From contig NC_080673.1 in assembly GCF_030445035.2 (NCBI RefSeq), positions 39,366,365 to 39,430,364 on the forward strand: a stretch of 64,000 nucleotides of DNA, given 5' to 3'. A model generated the notes under the pieces. It saw only the letters and a list, made by a program, of their open reading frames with translations. It was not told where the DNA came from and did not search any database. Made by a program: the position numbers and the translations under genes. This DNA comes from Dasypus novemcinctus. Taxonomy: Eukaryota > Chordata > Mammalia > Cingulata > Dasypodidae. Positions 1 to 10,668 of this stretch are shown in pieces. Every line of letters starts with the position of its first letter. Positions within the stretch are counted from its first letter, which is position 1.

Positions 1-300
1 TACCATATATTGTATATGTGAATTACTGTGATCTAAAATTTATGTGAAGACAAACTTAATAATTAGAAAAAAAAAGAGGAGGTAGACACTGATGAAGAAA
101 TGAAAGAAATTGCCTTGCCACTGTACTTACAAGGCAACACCTATAGCAGTGATGAAAGGCAAAATCAAAAATAAAGTTTTTTCATTTTTTCATTTTTTTG
201 ATACCCCAATTTATTTTTCCTTTATTTATTTTTTTAAAAATTACTATGTATTCTATATCTAACCTTTAAACCCATCACTATATTTCATTAATTATATATT
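1..300. other. AT-rich flank, nothing recognised
   Basis: A/T-rich DNA with short A and T runs. I see no gene, no RNA gene and no repeat that I can name. Confidence 0.5.
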
Positions 301-1995
301 ATATTAATGGAAACTGGCAATATACTTTTTGAAGAAGTTTTGGACTACAGAGAGGTTCAACTATGGCAGGGGAGGAGCACTTGTGTGGGGTGTTATTGGT
401 GGGGGGCACATGGTTGGGAGGGAGTTCTCCAGGGCATGTATACAGGGTACATAGGAAGGTTTGGATATTTTCATAGTGGTTTCAGTTGGAAATGACAGAT
501 GAGAGAGTGCTGAGTTCCTGGCCAGGGGAGCTCTATCACATTCCCCAATGGAACAGCAACAATATCCCAAGTGCAATGGCAAAACCAACAAAGATGGATG
601 GTCCAACAATGAGCCCTTGATACTGATGGCTCTGATTATGAGCCTTGTGCCTGAAATATGAACTAGGCCTAGAGCTGCAGGGTGCCTAAGAGTTACCTCC
701 TGAGAGCCTCCATGTTGCTCAAATGTGGCAACTCTCTAAGCCAAACTCAACATGTGGATGCATTGCCTTCCCCCCAGCATGGGACATGACTCCCAGGGAT
801 GAGCCTCCCCAGTGCCGAGGGATTACTAGATGTAACTAGAAAAAAACCTTGAATAAAGGGGTCAGCTTAGACTGCCAGAATATCTCTGCCTACATGTAAT
901 ATCAGGTGTTAAAAACTGCTTTTTGACTTTGGATAAAAGGGGGAAATGGAAAGGATAAGTGAGTTTATATGGCTATGAGTCTCCAAAAAAGAGTTGGGAG
1001 ATCACCAGAGGGGTGATGCTTGTGCACGCCTCAGCAGGGTACCAGAGATAGTCAAGGTAGATGGAAGCCCATGTGCTAGTTCTCCTGAAGGCTGCAGAGA
1101 CCCACAGGTTCTATGGTCATGGCAGATGGCTCTGGAGTTCAGGGCCATGTCATTTGGTCCTACTTTGAAGTTTGTGTTCCTGATATGATGGAGTTGGACT
1201 CAGATATGACCACTTTAAACATGCCTCTTCTGTTACTTTTACTGGACCTGTGTTTGGTGTTTGGGTTGATGTATACTCAGGAGACCTGAATCTCTGAACT
1301 GTCCATGTGACGGCCAGGCCCTGGGCCTCAGCAGACTTGCAGCTCCTACCCTCCGGTTTCTTGGACTTACCCTGGCCTGCTGACAGGGAAGTGAGGAGGG
1401 TCAATCACCACACCAGGGAGCCAAGAGTGACTACAGCTGCAAGCAGGAGAATTGCATCCATCATCCCTGTGGAATCTAAGCCCCCTCTTGATGTAGAGGG
1501 GGACTGGACATAACCATCCCAGGGTCCACAGGATGGAGGATTAGAGTATGGATTCGAGTGGACTTACTTGTGTTCTGCTGGGGAACTATTGTGATTAGTA
1601 GGGGAAGAAATTGTGGCATTGATGTGGAGAGGGTGGTCACGGTGGCTGCTGATGGTAGGGAGGTGGAAGAAGAGATATGGTGTGGGGGCATTTTCAGGAT
1701 TTGGAGTTGTCCTAGATGGTACTGCAGGGATGGATGCTGGATGTTGTGTGTCCTCTCATGGCCCACTGGGTGGACTGGGGAAGAATGTGGACTACAATGT
1801 GGACCACTGCCCATGTGGTGCAGCGGTGCTCCAGAATGTATTCGCCAGGTGCAGTGGATGTGCCGCAATGATGGAAGAGGTTGTTGATGTAGAAAGGGTG
1901 GGGTGGGTGGGGTAGGGGTACATGGGGTTCTCATATTTTTTGAATGTAACATTTAAAAGAAAATAAGAAGGAAAAAAATTTTTAATAAAAACAAT
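301..1995 (+). repeat. Unclassified A-tailed retroposon, copy A (longest)
   Basis: The segment from about 830 to 1990 is clearly homologous to the reverse complement of 50950-52070, and its last ~540 bases also match 46657-47225. The shared 3' part is G-rich, followed by an ATGTAACATTT-like motif, an AATAAA-rich stretch and an A-run. That is the end structure expected of a transcript copied by L1 machinery. The 5' limit near 301 is approximate and I saw no clear target-site duplication. I do not recognise the family. An origin from an internal part or LTR of an endogenous retrovirus is possible. Short open frames inside (1558-1887, 1613-1915) are discussed under findings and are not called as genes. 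Confidence 0.6.
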
Positions 1996-1999
1996 GCAA

Positions 2000-2824
2000 A
2001 AAAAAAGATAGATTTGAGCAAATTCTTCACTACTGGTGAGTGGTAAATAGACCTTTCATAGTTTATGCTGATATGAATGTTGAACTGAAGCCATAGGGAA
2101 AGTGACTGCTTTTGTGCTTACATGTGACTCTGGTGAACTATGTGGACATTTCTTGTATCAACCAGGGAAGAGAGCCTCAAATCAGGAAGTTGGAACATAT
2201 ATGATGGGCCAGAATTATAGAAAAGGGAAGTTCTCCTTCCTTCTTGACTTCTCTTCCCTGCCCATCCCCTCCCCCCTCCCTGGCTTGGAAGAATCCAGAT
2301 GAATGTGAGGACATACCTGGGCTGAAGTAGCCTCTGCAGGCCATAAGCTAGGTAGTGAAGGAATGTGTCCAAATGAATTCCCTGTCTCTCTCCCCAGAAA
2401 TCTGCTGCCTATTCAACATTCCCATTCTCAGGGATGGTGGAGCTATCTGCCCAAATGTCAAGCTACTCAAGCCACATACCTGGGTACTATATTTAAGGAT
2501 CAGTTAAGTATTACAGTTTCTATCATCTAACTCTCTTGAGCTCATCTACACATCCCTCTCACCCCATCTTTACACACACTTACAAACACCACAAAGCCAA
2601 TGTCATCTTTGGCTGGAATTACAGCAATAACTTTCTGGCTGGTCCCTTTGTCTTGAGTCATAGTCATGGCCCCTCTCACTACCCTTGCTCCCAAAATGCA
2701 AGACTGGTAATGTCATTTGCTTGCTTAAAATTCTGTAACAGCTTCCCATTCTCCTACGGATTCAGTCCAAACTCACTATTATGATTTATATAGACCTGCA
2801 TGGCTTAGCCCCGTGACCTCTGTA
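2000..2824. other. Non-coding flank, probable L2 fragment at ~2590-2824
   Basis: No gene is supported. The portion from about 2590 to 2824 resembles the widespread L2 LINE body: a segment like 'cttcccattctcctacggattcagtccaaactc' in meaning, with GCTTCCCATT and CAGTCCAAACTC as key words, on the + strand. The rest, about 2000-2590, looks like unique sequence. Confidence 0.4.
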
Positions 2825-2835
2825 GCCACTTTCTT

Positions 2836-3254
2836 TTTTTTTTTAAAAGATTTGTTTCTCTCCCCTTCCCTGCCCCCCCTCCCAGTTGTCTGCTCTCTGT
2901 GTCCATTTGCTGTGAGTTCTTCTGTATCTGCTTGTATTCTTGTCCTTGGCATCAGGAATCTGTGTCTCTTTTTGTTACATCATTTTGCTGTGTCAGCTCT
3001 CCATGTGTGTGGCACCACTCCTAGGCAGGCTGCACTTTTTTTGCTCTGGGTGGCTCTCCTTACAGGTTGTACTCCTTGTGCATGGCGCTACACTACGCGG
3101 GGGACACCCCCGTGTGGCACGGCACTCCTTGCACGCATCAGCACTGAGGGTGGGCCAGCTCACCACATGGGTCAGGAGACCCTGGGTTTGAACCCCGGAC
3201 CTCCTATGTGGTAGGTGGACACGCTATGCGTTGAGCCAAATCCACTTCCACACT
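2836..3254 (-). repeat. DAS-type tRNA-derived SINE with 11-bp TSD
   Basis: The element is inverted. It starts with a T-run (the A-tail on the other strand), continues through the CT-rich and GC-rich DAS body, and ends in the tRNA-like head (GGTTTGAACCCCGGACCTCC). It is bracketed by an 11-bp direct repeat GCCACTTTCTT at 2825-2835 and 3255-3265, so the copy is full length and inserted by target-primed reverse transcription. Reading frames across it are accidental. Confidence 0.9.
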
Positions 3255-3269
3255 GCCACTTTCTTGAAT

Positions 3270-3505
3270 GGTTTAACAGTCCAGATGATGGAGTCAGTTT
3301 CTCTGGGTTCCAATTCTCTCTGCACTACCTACTACCTTCATATCTAGATGAACTTCTGAATCTCTGTGGGCTTTAGTGTTTTCATTGATAGGAGAAAATA
3401 ACTACCTACTTTATGGGGTTGTTATGTGGATTGAATGAGTAAAGCACTTGAAATGGTGTCTGGCACATAGTAAGCATGATGTAAGTGTCAGCTATTATTT
3501 TTATT
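3270..3505 (+). repeat. MIR SINE
   Basis: Diverged but clear MIR order: the core-like TTCTGAATCTCTGTGGGC, then TGGGGTTGTTATGTGGATTG, then the end motif CTGGCACATAGTAAGC and GCTATTATTT. The DAS SINE at 2836-3254 lies immediately upstream. Confidence 0.8.
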
Positions 3506-3664
3506 TCAGTTTATCCAATCACAAGTCTTTCTCCAGCCTCTGTGTCTTTCATACCCTGTCCCCACTACCTAGAACCTTCCTTCCAACATCCTAAACATAC
3601 TACAAGATGATCCTAATATGTGGACAGCAGCAACAGCAGTACCTGGAAACTTGTTAAAAAGGAG

Positions 3665-3810
3665 GGACAAATTCCCACTGCACCACCTACTAGCTTTGTA
3701 ATTCAATGAACTTCTGAATCCCTCTGTAATCCAGTGTTCTCACATGTAAAAGGGAGATAAAAACAACATCTACCTCATGGGATTGTCATGAGAGTATTGA
3801 AAGAAAAGAA
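3665..3810 (+). repeat. MIR SINE fragment
   Basis: Another diverged MIR in the same orientation. It shows the donor-like order 'CTACTAGCTTTGTAA ... ACTTCTGAATCCCTC ... CTACCTCATGGGATTGTCATGAG' typical of MIR. Confidence 0.7.
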
Positions 3811-4658
3811 TGTTTTTGGTGACAAAGATAGTGAGTTCATTTGGAAATATAAAAAACCATCAGCAAAATGTCAGTTGTAAGTCTTGCCTTATTAGTAATT
3901 TCTTAAATGTAAATGGATTAAACTACCAAATAAAAAGGAAGCGATTAGCAGAATGGATAAAGAAGGCTGATCCAACTATATGTTGTTTATAAGATGCTCA
4001 TCTTAGATCCAAAGGCATAAACAGATTGAAAATGAAAGGACAGAAAAAATACCTTATGCAAATAACCAAAAGAGAGCTTATGTGGGTATACTAATGTCAG
4101 ACAAAATAGACTTTAATTAAAAACTGTTACATGAGAAAAAGGATATTATATATTGATAAAAGAATTAAAGCAACAAAAGGATATAAAAACTATAAACATA
4201 CATGCATCTAACAACAGGGCCCCAAATGTAAGAAGCAAACACTGACAGAACTGAATGCAGAAATAGATATTTCTACCATAATAGCTGGAGATTTCAATAC
4301 ACCACTTTTTATTAGTGCATAGAATATCTAGACAGATAATCAACAAGGAAATAAAGGACTTGAACAACATCATAAACCAATTAGATCTAAGAGACATACA
4401 TAGAACATTTCCACCTAACAATAGCAGAATACACATTCTTCTCAAGTGCACATGGATCATTCTCCAGGGTATACCTTACATTCGTGCACAAGACTATCTC
4501 AATACATTAAAAAATATTTAAACCATACAGAGTAACTTCTCTGACCTCAGTAGAATGAAGCTAGAAATCAATTACAGAAGGAAAACTGGAAACTTTACAA
4601 GTATTTGGAAATTAAACAGCACACTCTTAAACAACTAATGGGTTAAAGAAGAAATTAC

Positions 4659-5294
4659 CAAAAAAGTCATGAGTGGCTGCATATGCTGTGCCAAAGAGAT
4701 ATCAGCACTCCACATTCCAGAGCCTGTGAGTGAGGCCTGTTATAGTAGAATGCCACCAGATATCTGACTGCTTTGGACTTAGCAGTTTGCACTTAAAGAT
4801 GTACAGTGTATTACTGCTACTCTCTGATGAAAATCAATTTTAAAACCAAAATTGTCTAACTTTTCTTAAGGAAAGAATATGAATTTGTACTAACAGAGTG
4901 AAACGTATTCAACACATTTTTCAACAAAATCTGCTTGCTGTAGCAATAATGTCAAATATTTAAAACTTGATTTTGAGAGAAAACTAAAACCTTTGTGCCT
5001 AAGAGTGATTATGACCTGAGTTAAAGTAGGATAAGCAGGAAGGTAAATGGTCTTGCCATGGATGTGCTAAAGGTAAAGGAGATTCTGAGTGCTAAGTAAA
5101 ATGTCCGTAGGGAAAAAATTTCTACTAGCAGCTCAGCCACATTTTAATGCCATAGAGCATGGTTTTGTTAATGTGGGGAAAAATGGAAGGTGTGGGGAGT
5201 GGGGCATATGGCAATCCTTTATATTTTCTTATGTAACATTTTATTTAAACTAAGTATCTTTTAAAAATAAATAAAAAATATATTTAAAAAAAGA
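4659..5294 (+). mobile_element. 636-bp retrocopy-like insertion with 14-bp TSD inside L1
   Basis: The flanking L1 reads through if this segment is removed. The target AAAGAAGAAATTAC stands at 4645-4658 and again at 5295-5308. The 3' end is A-rich with an AATAAA-like context. The last ~110 bases (GTGGGGAGTGGGGCATATGG, then TATGTAACATTTTA) resemble the 3' end of the unclassified retroposon family. The preceding ~480 bases match nothing else in the window and are not recognised. It could be a 5'-truncated processed copy of a transcript, or a divergent family member. Confidence 0.75.
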
Positions 5295-6390
5295 AAAGAA
5301 GAAATTACAAGAGAAACTAGAAAATACTTAGAAACAAATGAAAATGAAAACACAACATATCAATACTTATGGGTGCTCAGAGGGAAATTAATGGCTATGA
5401 ACACCTATGTTAAAAAGAACAATCTCAAAACAACAATCTAACTTCATATATTTTTAAAAACTAGAAAAAGAAGAACAATGTTAACCCAAAGTTATCAGGA
5501 GGATGGAAATAATTAAGATTAGAGTAGAGATTAATAAACTAGAGAATAGAAAAACAAGTGAGAAAAATCAACAAAACTAAAAGTTGATTCTTTGAAAAAA
5601 TCAATAAAATTGATAAACCTTTAGTTAGACTGACAAAGAAACAAGCAAAGGCAAATAAATCAGACATGAAATGGTGTAAACACTACTGAACTTACAGAAG
5701 TAGAAAGGACTATAAGATAATACTGCTAACAATTGCATACCAACAAATTAGGTAATCTAGATAAAATAGAAAAATTCTTAGAAAGATGCAAATTACTTAA
5801 ACTGACTCAAGAAGAAACAGAAAACCTCAACAGGCCTACAAATACAGAGATGGAATCAATAATCAAAAACTTTTCACCAAAGAACAGTCCAGGACAAGAT
5901 GGCTTCACTGGTAAATTCTACCAAAAATTTAAAGAAAATTTTACAGTAATCCTTCTCAAATTCTTCCAAAGAATTCAAGAGGAAGGAACACTTTCTAATT
6001 CATTCTGTTAAGCTATCATTATCCTAATAACAAAATCCAATAAAGACATCATGGGAAAAGTAAATTACAGCCCAATTTCCCTTTTGAATATAGAGGCAAA
6101 AATCTTTAGCAAAATACTGGCAAACAAATCCAACAACATTTAAAAAGATTATATACCATGACCAGGTGGATTTATCCCAGGAATGCAAGAGGGTTTCAAC
6201 CTATGAAATGAATCAATGTATTATACCACATAATAGAATGAAGGAGGGAAAAAACAAACGAATATGTTAATGGATGCAGAAAAGGCATTTTACAAATTAC
6301 AGTTCCCTTTCTTGATTAAGAAAAAACAACAACACTCAGAAAACCCGGAATAGAAGAGAACTTTCTCAACATGATAAAGGGACAGAAGAA

Positions 6391-6640
6391 AGGGAGGGAG
6401 GAGGAAGGAAGGAAGGAAGGATGGAAGGAAGGAAGGAAGGAAGGAAGGAAGGAAGGAAGGAAGGAAGGAAGGAAGGAAGGAAGGAAGGAAGGAAGGAAGG
6501 AAGGAAGGAAGGAAGGAAGGAAGGAAGGGAGAGAGGGAGGGAGGGAGGGAGGGAGGGAGGGAGGGAGGGAGGAAGGAATTATAAGGAAGGGAGGGAGGGA
6601 GGGAGAAAGGACGGAAGGAAGACCATATCCAAATTGGAAA
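6391..6640 (+). repeat. GGAA / GGGA microsatellite
   Basis: A long uninterrupted (GGAA)n tract from about 6401 to 6528 is followed by (GGGA)n to about 6570 and a mixed tail. It lies inside the L1 ORF2 region. The charged repeat proteins readable from it (Glu-Gly-Arg-Lys on one strand, Pro-Ser-Phe-Leu on the other) are artefacts. Confidence 0.95.
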
Positions 6641-7098
6641 GAAAGAAGTATGATTATCTCTGTAACCAACAAGATAGAAAATCCAAAGGAATCCACAATA
6701 AAATTACCAGCGCTAATAAATGAATTCAGCAAAGTGGCAGAGTACAAGAACACACAAAATCAATTGTATCTTTATACACCTCCAATGAACAATGTGAAGT
6801 GGAAATTAAGAAAATAATTCCATTTATAATAGCATCTGAAAGAATAAAATAACTAGCAGTAAATTTAGTCAAGGAAGTGAAAGACTTGGACACTGAAAAC
6901 TATTAAAAAAAAATTGCTGAAAGAAATTTTAAAAGACAAATAAATGGTAAGGCACCCCATGTTCAAGGATTAAAAGACAATATTGTTTAGATGTCAATAC
7001 TACCCAAAGAGAGCTACAGATTTACACAGTCACTACAAAATTCCACCAGCCTGTTTTTTTGCAGACAAGGAAATGCTGATCCTTATATTCACATAGAG

Positions 7099-7299
7099 CA
7101 AGGGTTCTTAACAAGGAGTCCATGAGCTTGAATTGAAATTAAAACAAAAACAAAAACATTATTCTTGGGGAGACATGCTGGTAGAGGTGCGATATATTGA
7201 TTAAATAATACACAGTATAGTGTGGACTTAGTAAGGGGTCCATGGTTTTTACCTAACTGGCAAAGGGGTCTGTGGAACAAAAAAGGTTAAGAACCCCTG
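7099..7299. mobile_element. Small non-autonomous hAT-type DNA transposon
   Basis: The ends are inverted repeats: CAAGGGTTCTTAAC at 7099-7112 and GTTAAGAACCCCTG at 7286-7299, one mismatch in 14. They are flanked by an 8-bp direct repeat, ACATAGAG (7091-7098) and ATATAGAG (7300-7307), one mismatch. An 8-bp duplication and a CAGGGGTTCT-type terminus are hallmarks of hAT elements. At 201 bp it cannot encode a transposase. Confidence 0.8.
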
Positions 7300-7921
7300 A
7301 TATAGAGCTACAAAGGGCCCCAAAGAGCCAAAACAATTTTGAAAAGGAATGACAAAGTTGCAGGACAAATACTTCTCACTTTTAAAATGTACTGACTGCA
7401 TTAAAATGTACTGACTGTACAAAACATTTTGTTCCTGGCATAAGGATAGACAAACATAATAGCATTGAAAGTCCAGAATAAACCCTATGGGCAACTGATT
7501 TTCAACAAGGTGCCCAGTACCTGCAGTGGGGAAAGAACAGTCTCTTTAACAAATGTGCTGAGAAAACTAGATAGCTAAATGAAAAGAATGAATTTAGACC
7601 CCTACCTTACACTATCTACAAAAATTAACTCAAAATGGATCAGTGACCTAAATGACAGCTAAAACATAAACTCTTAGAAGACATCATTGGGGCAAATCTT
7701 CATGATCTGGGATTTGGAGTGGATCCTTAGATATGACACCAAAATCACTAGCAACAAAAAATAGATAAATTGGACTCATCAAATTTTTAAAAAACAACAA
7801 AATGTTGTGCATGAAAAGCACTGTCTAGCAAGTGAAAAGACAAACCAGAGAATGGGAGAAAATTGTTGTGAACCATACTTCTGATTAAGGGGTTAATATC
7901 CAGAGTATATAAAGAACTTTT

Positions 7922-8156
7922 TTTTCTTTTTCTTTCTTTTTTTTTTTTGAGGTACTGGGGGCCAGGGAATGAACCCAGGACTCATATGTGGAAAGCCAAC
8001 ACAGCCACCGAGCCACATCGGCTCCCCTGAATGAGTTTTTGCATTTGTTTTTGCTTGTTTTTGTTTCCGTTTTCCTTGGGCAGCACTGGGAACCAAACTC
8101 AGGACCTCCCATGTGGGAAGCAGGAGCTCAACCTCTTGAGCCACATCTGCTCCATA
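7922..8156 (-). repeat. tRNA-derived SINE with two head units, reverse orientation
   Basis: A T-run is followed by two tRNA-like blocks, each with an inverted B-box (GAACCCAGGACTCATATGTG and AACTCAGGACCTCCCATGTG). They are separated by a T-rich linker at about 8030-8070. The flanking L1 word AAAGAACTTTT / AAAGAATTTTT is duplicated at about 7911-7921 and 8158-8168, consistent with one insertion of a dimeric DAS-related SINE. Confidence 0.75.
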
Positions 8157-8218
8157 AAAAGAATTTTTACAACACAACAACAAAAGGACCAACAACCCAG
8201 TTTAAAAATGAGCAAAGG

Positions 8219-8512
8219 GGGAAACGGACTTTGGCCCAGTGGTTAGGGCGTCCGTCTACCATATGGGAGGTCCGGTCCGCGGTTCAAACCCTGGGCCTCC
8301 TTGACCCGTGTGGAGCTGGCCTTGCGCAGTGCTGATGCGCGCAAGGAGTGCTGTGCCACGCAAGGGTGTCCCCCGCGTGGGGGAGCCCCATGCGCAAGGA
8401 GTGCGCCCGTGAGGAAAGCCGCCCAGCGTGAAAAGAAAGAGCAGCCTGCCCAGGAATGGCGCCGCCCACACTTCCCGTGCCGCTGACGACCACAGAAGCG
8501 GACAAAGAAACA
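8219..8512 (+). repeat. DAS-III-like SINE lacking its 3' tail
   Basis: The tRNA-like head is intact (GGGAAACGGACTTTGGCCCA, then GGTTCAAACCC) and the CpG-rich body follows. The element stops at ACAAAGAAACA without the AAATAAATAAATCTTT tail seen in the other copies. L1 sequence resumes directly, and AGCAAAGG is found on both sides (8211-8218, 8513-8520). Confidence 0.85.
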
Positions 8513-9169
8513 AGCAAAGGATCTGGACATTTTTCTTTTCCAAAAAGGATATACAAGTGACCAATAAACATATGAAAAGATGTTCTACATTGCCATTAGG
8601 GGATAGAGGAATGCAACTCAAAACAACAAGGAGATGTAAGTTCATACCCACCAGGTTGGCTATTACTTAAAAAAAAACAAAATAAATGTTGGAGAGGATG
8701 CACAGAAATTGGAACCCTGGGGCATTGTTGGTGGGAATGTTCATGCATTGTTGCTGCAGCTACTATGGGAAGCAATATGGCAGTTCTTCACAAAATTAAA
8801 TATAGAATTACCCTAAGATCCAGGAATTCCACTCCTAGGTAAATACCCAATGAAACTGAAAAGAGGATTTCAAACAGCTACTTGTACACAAGTGTTCATA
8901 GCAGTGTTATTCGCACTAGTCAAAAGGTGGAAACAACTTCAAGTGTCTATCAACAAGTAAATGCAAAAACAAAATATGGTGCATATATACATAAGGACAA
9001 ATATTATGTCACTTATATGACACATTTAGAAATAGCAATTTCACAGAGACAGAGTAGATTGGAGGTGACCAGGGGATGAGGGTGGGGGTGGACAGTGAAC
9101 CTTTTGCTTGGGGGGAGGGGGAGGATATAAAATGTTTGTAAAAAACAAAATTAAAAAAAGGTAAGTTCT

Positions 9170-9290
9170 CAGGTCTACCAGGCACACTGCATCAGAACCT
9201 CTGGGGGTGTGGCCCAGCAATCTGAGTTTTAACAAGCCCTGTAAGTGATTTTGATGCACATTAAGACTGGAAAATGGAGGCATAAACCAG
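9170..9290. repeat. MER5-like DNA transposon fragment
   Basis: Words such as GCATCAGAACCTCTGGGG, CTGAGTTTTAACAAGCCCTG and TTTGATGCACATTAAGACTGG follow the internal order of MER5A/MER5B. It is degenerate and lacks clear termini. Confidence 0.55.
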
Positions 9291-9324
9291 ATAAATTGTA
9301 CATGGATGTTTCTCCCTTTCTGCC

Positions 9325-9901
9325 TGTATTAGTCAGCCAAAGGGATCCTGATGCAAAATACCAGAAATCTGTTGGCTTTTATAAGGGTATTTATTTGGGG
9401 TAGAAGCTTACAGTTACCAGACCAGGCCATAAAACATAAATTACTTCCCTCAACAAAGTCTGTTGCCACATGTTGGAGCAAAATGGCTGCTGGCTTCCAG
9501 CCTCCCTCTTCCTCTTAAGGCTCCCAGCTTCTTCTAATATCAGCTGTAGGCCATCAGGCTCTCTAGGCTTTGTCTCTCTCCCCAGACTCGATTCTCTCTG
9601 GGCTCAGGCTTGCTTCTCTCCACAAGGTCAGCTATAGACTATCAGGCAAATAGCTTGTCTCTCTTCCTGGGGCGTCTGCCGTATCTGTGGAGCTGTCTCT
9701 ATTCCTCTGTGTTCTTCTCCTGTGTGTGTACTTCTTGGGCTCCAGTTCAAAACTCCAACTAACTCTTCTGCCATGTTGTTTTCTCTGTGAGTCCCTGCTC
9801 CCCTCTAGGCTTGTTGGTCAGTTCATCTCCACTGTGGCCTCTTGCTGGAAAATAGGTGCCATCACAAATAAGAACTGATTGAGTCGTATTTTGTTAGCTA
9901 A
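9325..9901 (+). repeat. ERVL-type LTR, first of a tandem pair
   Basis: It begins TGTATTAGTCAGCCAAAGG, the start also found (TGTATCAGTCAGTCAAAGG) at 9902. The first ~200 bases of the two are close homologues. The rest is CT-rich. Here the 3' part is not the same as in the second copy and no clear CA end is visible, so this copy is rearranged or truncated. No retroviral gene is visible between or beside them. Confidence 0.65.
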
Positions 9902-10359
9902 TGTATCAGTCAGTCAAAGGGGTGCTGATGCAAAATACCAGAAATTGGTTGGCTTTTTATAAAGGGTATTTATTTGGGGTAGGAGCTTACAGATACCAGG
10001 CTGTAAAGCATAAGTTATTTCTCTCACCAAAGTCTATTTTCATGTGTTGGAGCAAGATGGCTGCCAATGTCTGTGAGGGTTCAGACTTCCCGGGTTCCTC
10101 TCTTCCCAGTATTCCAGCTTAAGGCATCAAACTCTGACATCAAAACTCCAACATCAAAAACCCTCAACTCTGTCCTTTGCCATGTATTTTATCTGTGAGT
10201 TCCCACCCACCAAGGGGAGGGTACTCAATGCCCCACTGACACAAGAGGGTTACTTGATTAAGTAATCAATATAATCTCATACACCCAGAGGAAAAGACCA
10301 GTTTATAACATAATCCAACATTTCTTTTTGGAATTCATCAATAATATCAAACTGCTACA
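9902..10359 (+). repeat. ERVL-type LTR, second of a tandem pair
   Basis: It runs from TGTATCAGTC to CAAACTGCTACA (TG...CA), 458 bp, the shape of a solo LTR. The strong match of its first 200 bases to 9325-9530 places both in one family, probably xenarthran. The family name is not recognised. Confidence 0.65.
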
Positions 10360-10668
10360 GCTAGATTCTGTAATTCTGTGTTCCCCATTTGTTGACTTTC
10401 CTCAATTAGTATTCAAGTATTTCCAAAGGCTTGTCTAAATGTTCTAGCTTGTTCTCAGCCATGAGTTCAGGCACAGGCCCAAGTGTCACAGGGGAGGGGT
10501 GTGTCCTCTGAAAGTAGAGGGCTGGAAAAGGAAGCAGTGTGTGATTTCCCAGGGATAGGAACTGTTCTTGAGCTGTAAAAGGTGTCTACATTCTCTCCCC
10601 GGAGTTTCTCTCCTTTGTCATCTGTGGAAGAGTTAAGTTTGACTTCACCAGGAAGTCAACAAGCCATC
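10360..10668. other. Unannotated spacer
   Basis: Apparently unique non-coding sequence between two LTRs. I see no motif to report. Confidence 0.5.

Larger units (their letters stand above)
3850..9161 (+). repeat. L1 LINE (ORF2 to 3' end), decayed, with internal insertions
   Basis: Sense L1. Positions near 3900 carry the N-terminal endonuclease region of ORF2 (NVNGLNYQIKRKRLAEWI in the frame at 3810-3992). Positions 5733-6011 carry the reverse transcriptase lead-in (SPKNSPGQDGFTGKFYQ). The 3' end with an A-rich tail is at about 9140-9161. Stops and frameshifts are frequent, so it is dead. It is interrupted by a 636-bp insertion (4659-5294), a GGAA microsatellite (6391-6640), a small hAT element (7099-7299) and two SINEs (7922-8156, 8219-8512). 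Their sum makes the apparent length exceed that of the original fragment. Confidence 0.9.

Noticed and set aside
6316-6817. Open frames of 145-148 codons on both strands with Lys-Glu-Gly-Arg or Leu-Pro-Ser-Phe repeats
   Set aside because: They are translations of the GGAA microsatellite, open in all frames because the repeat contains no stop.
8225-8300. Possible genuine tRNA gene (also at 41310, 59790 and 60190)
   Set aside because: The B-box-like region sits in a SINE head, followed by SINE body and not by a T-stretch terminator. A full cloverleaf is not formed.
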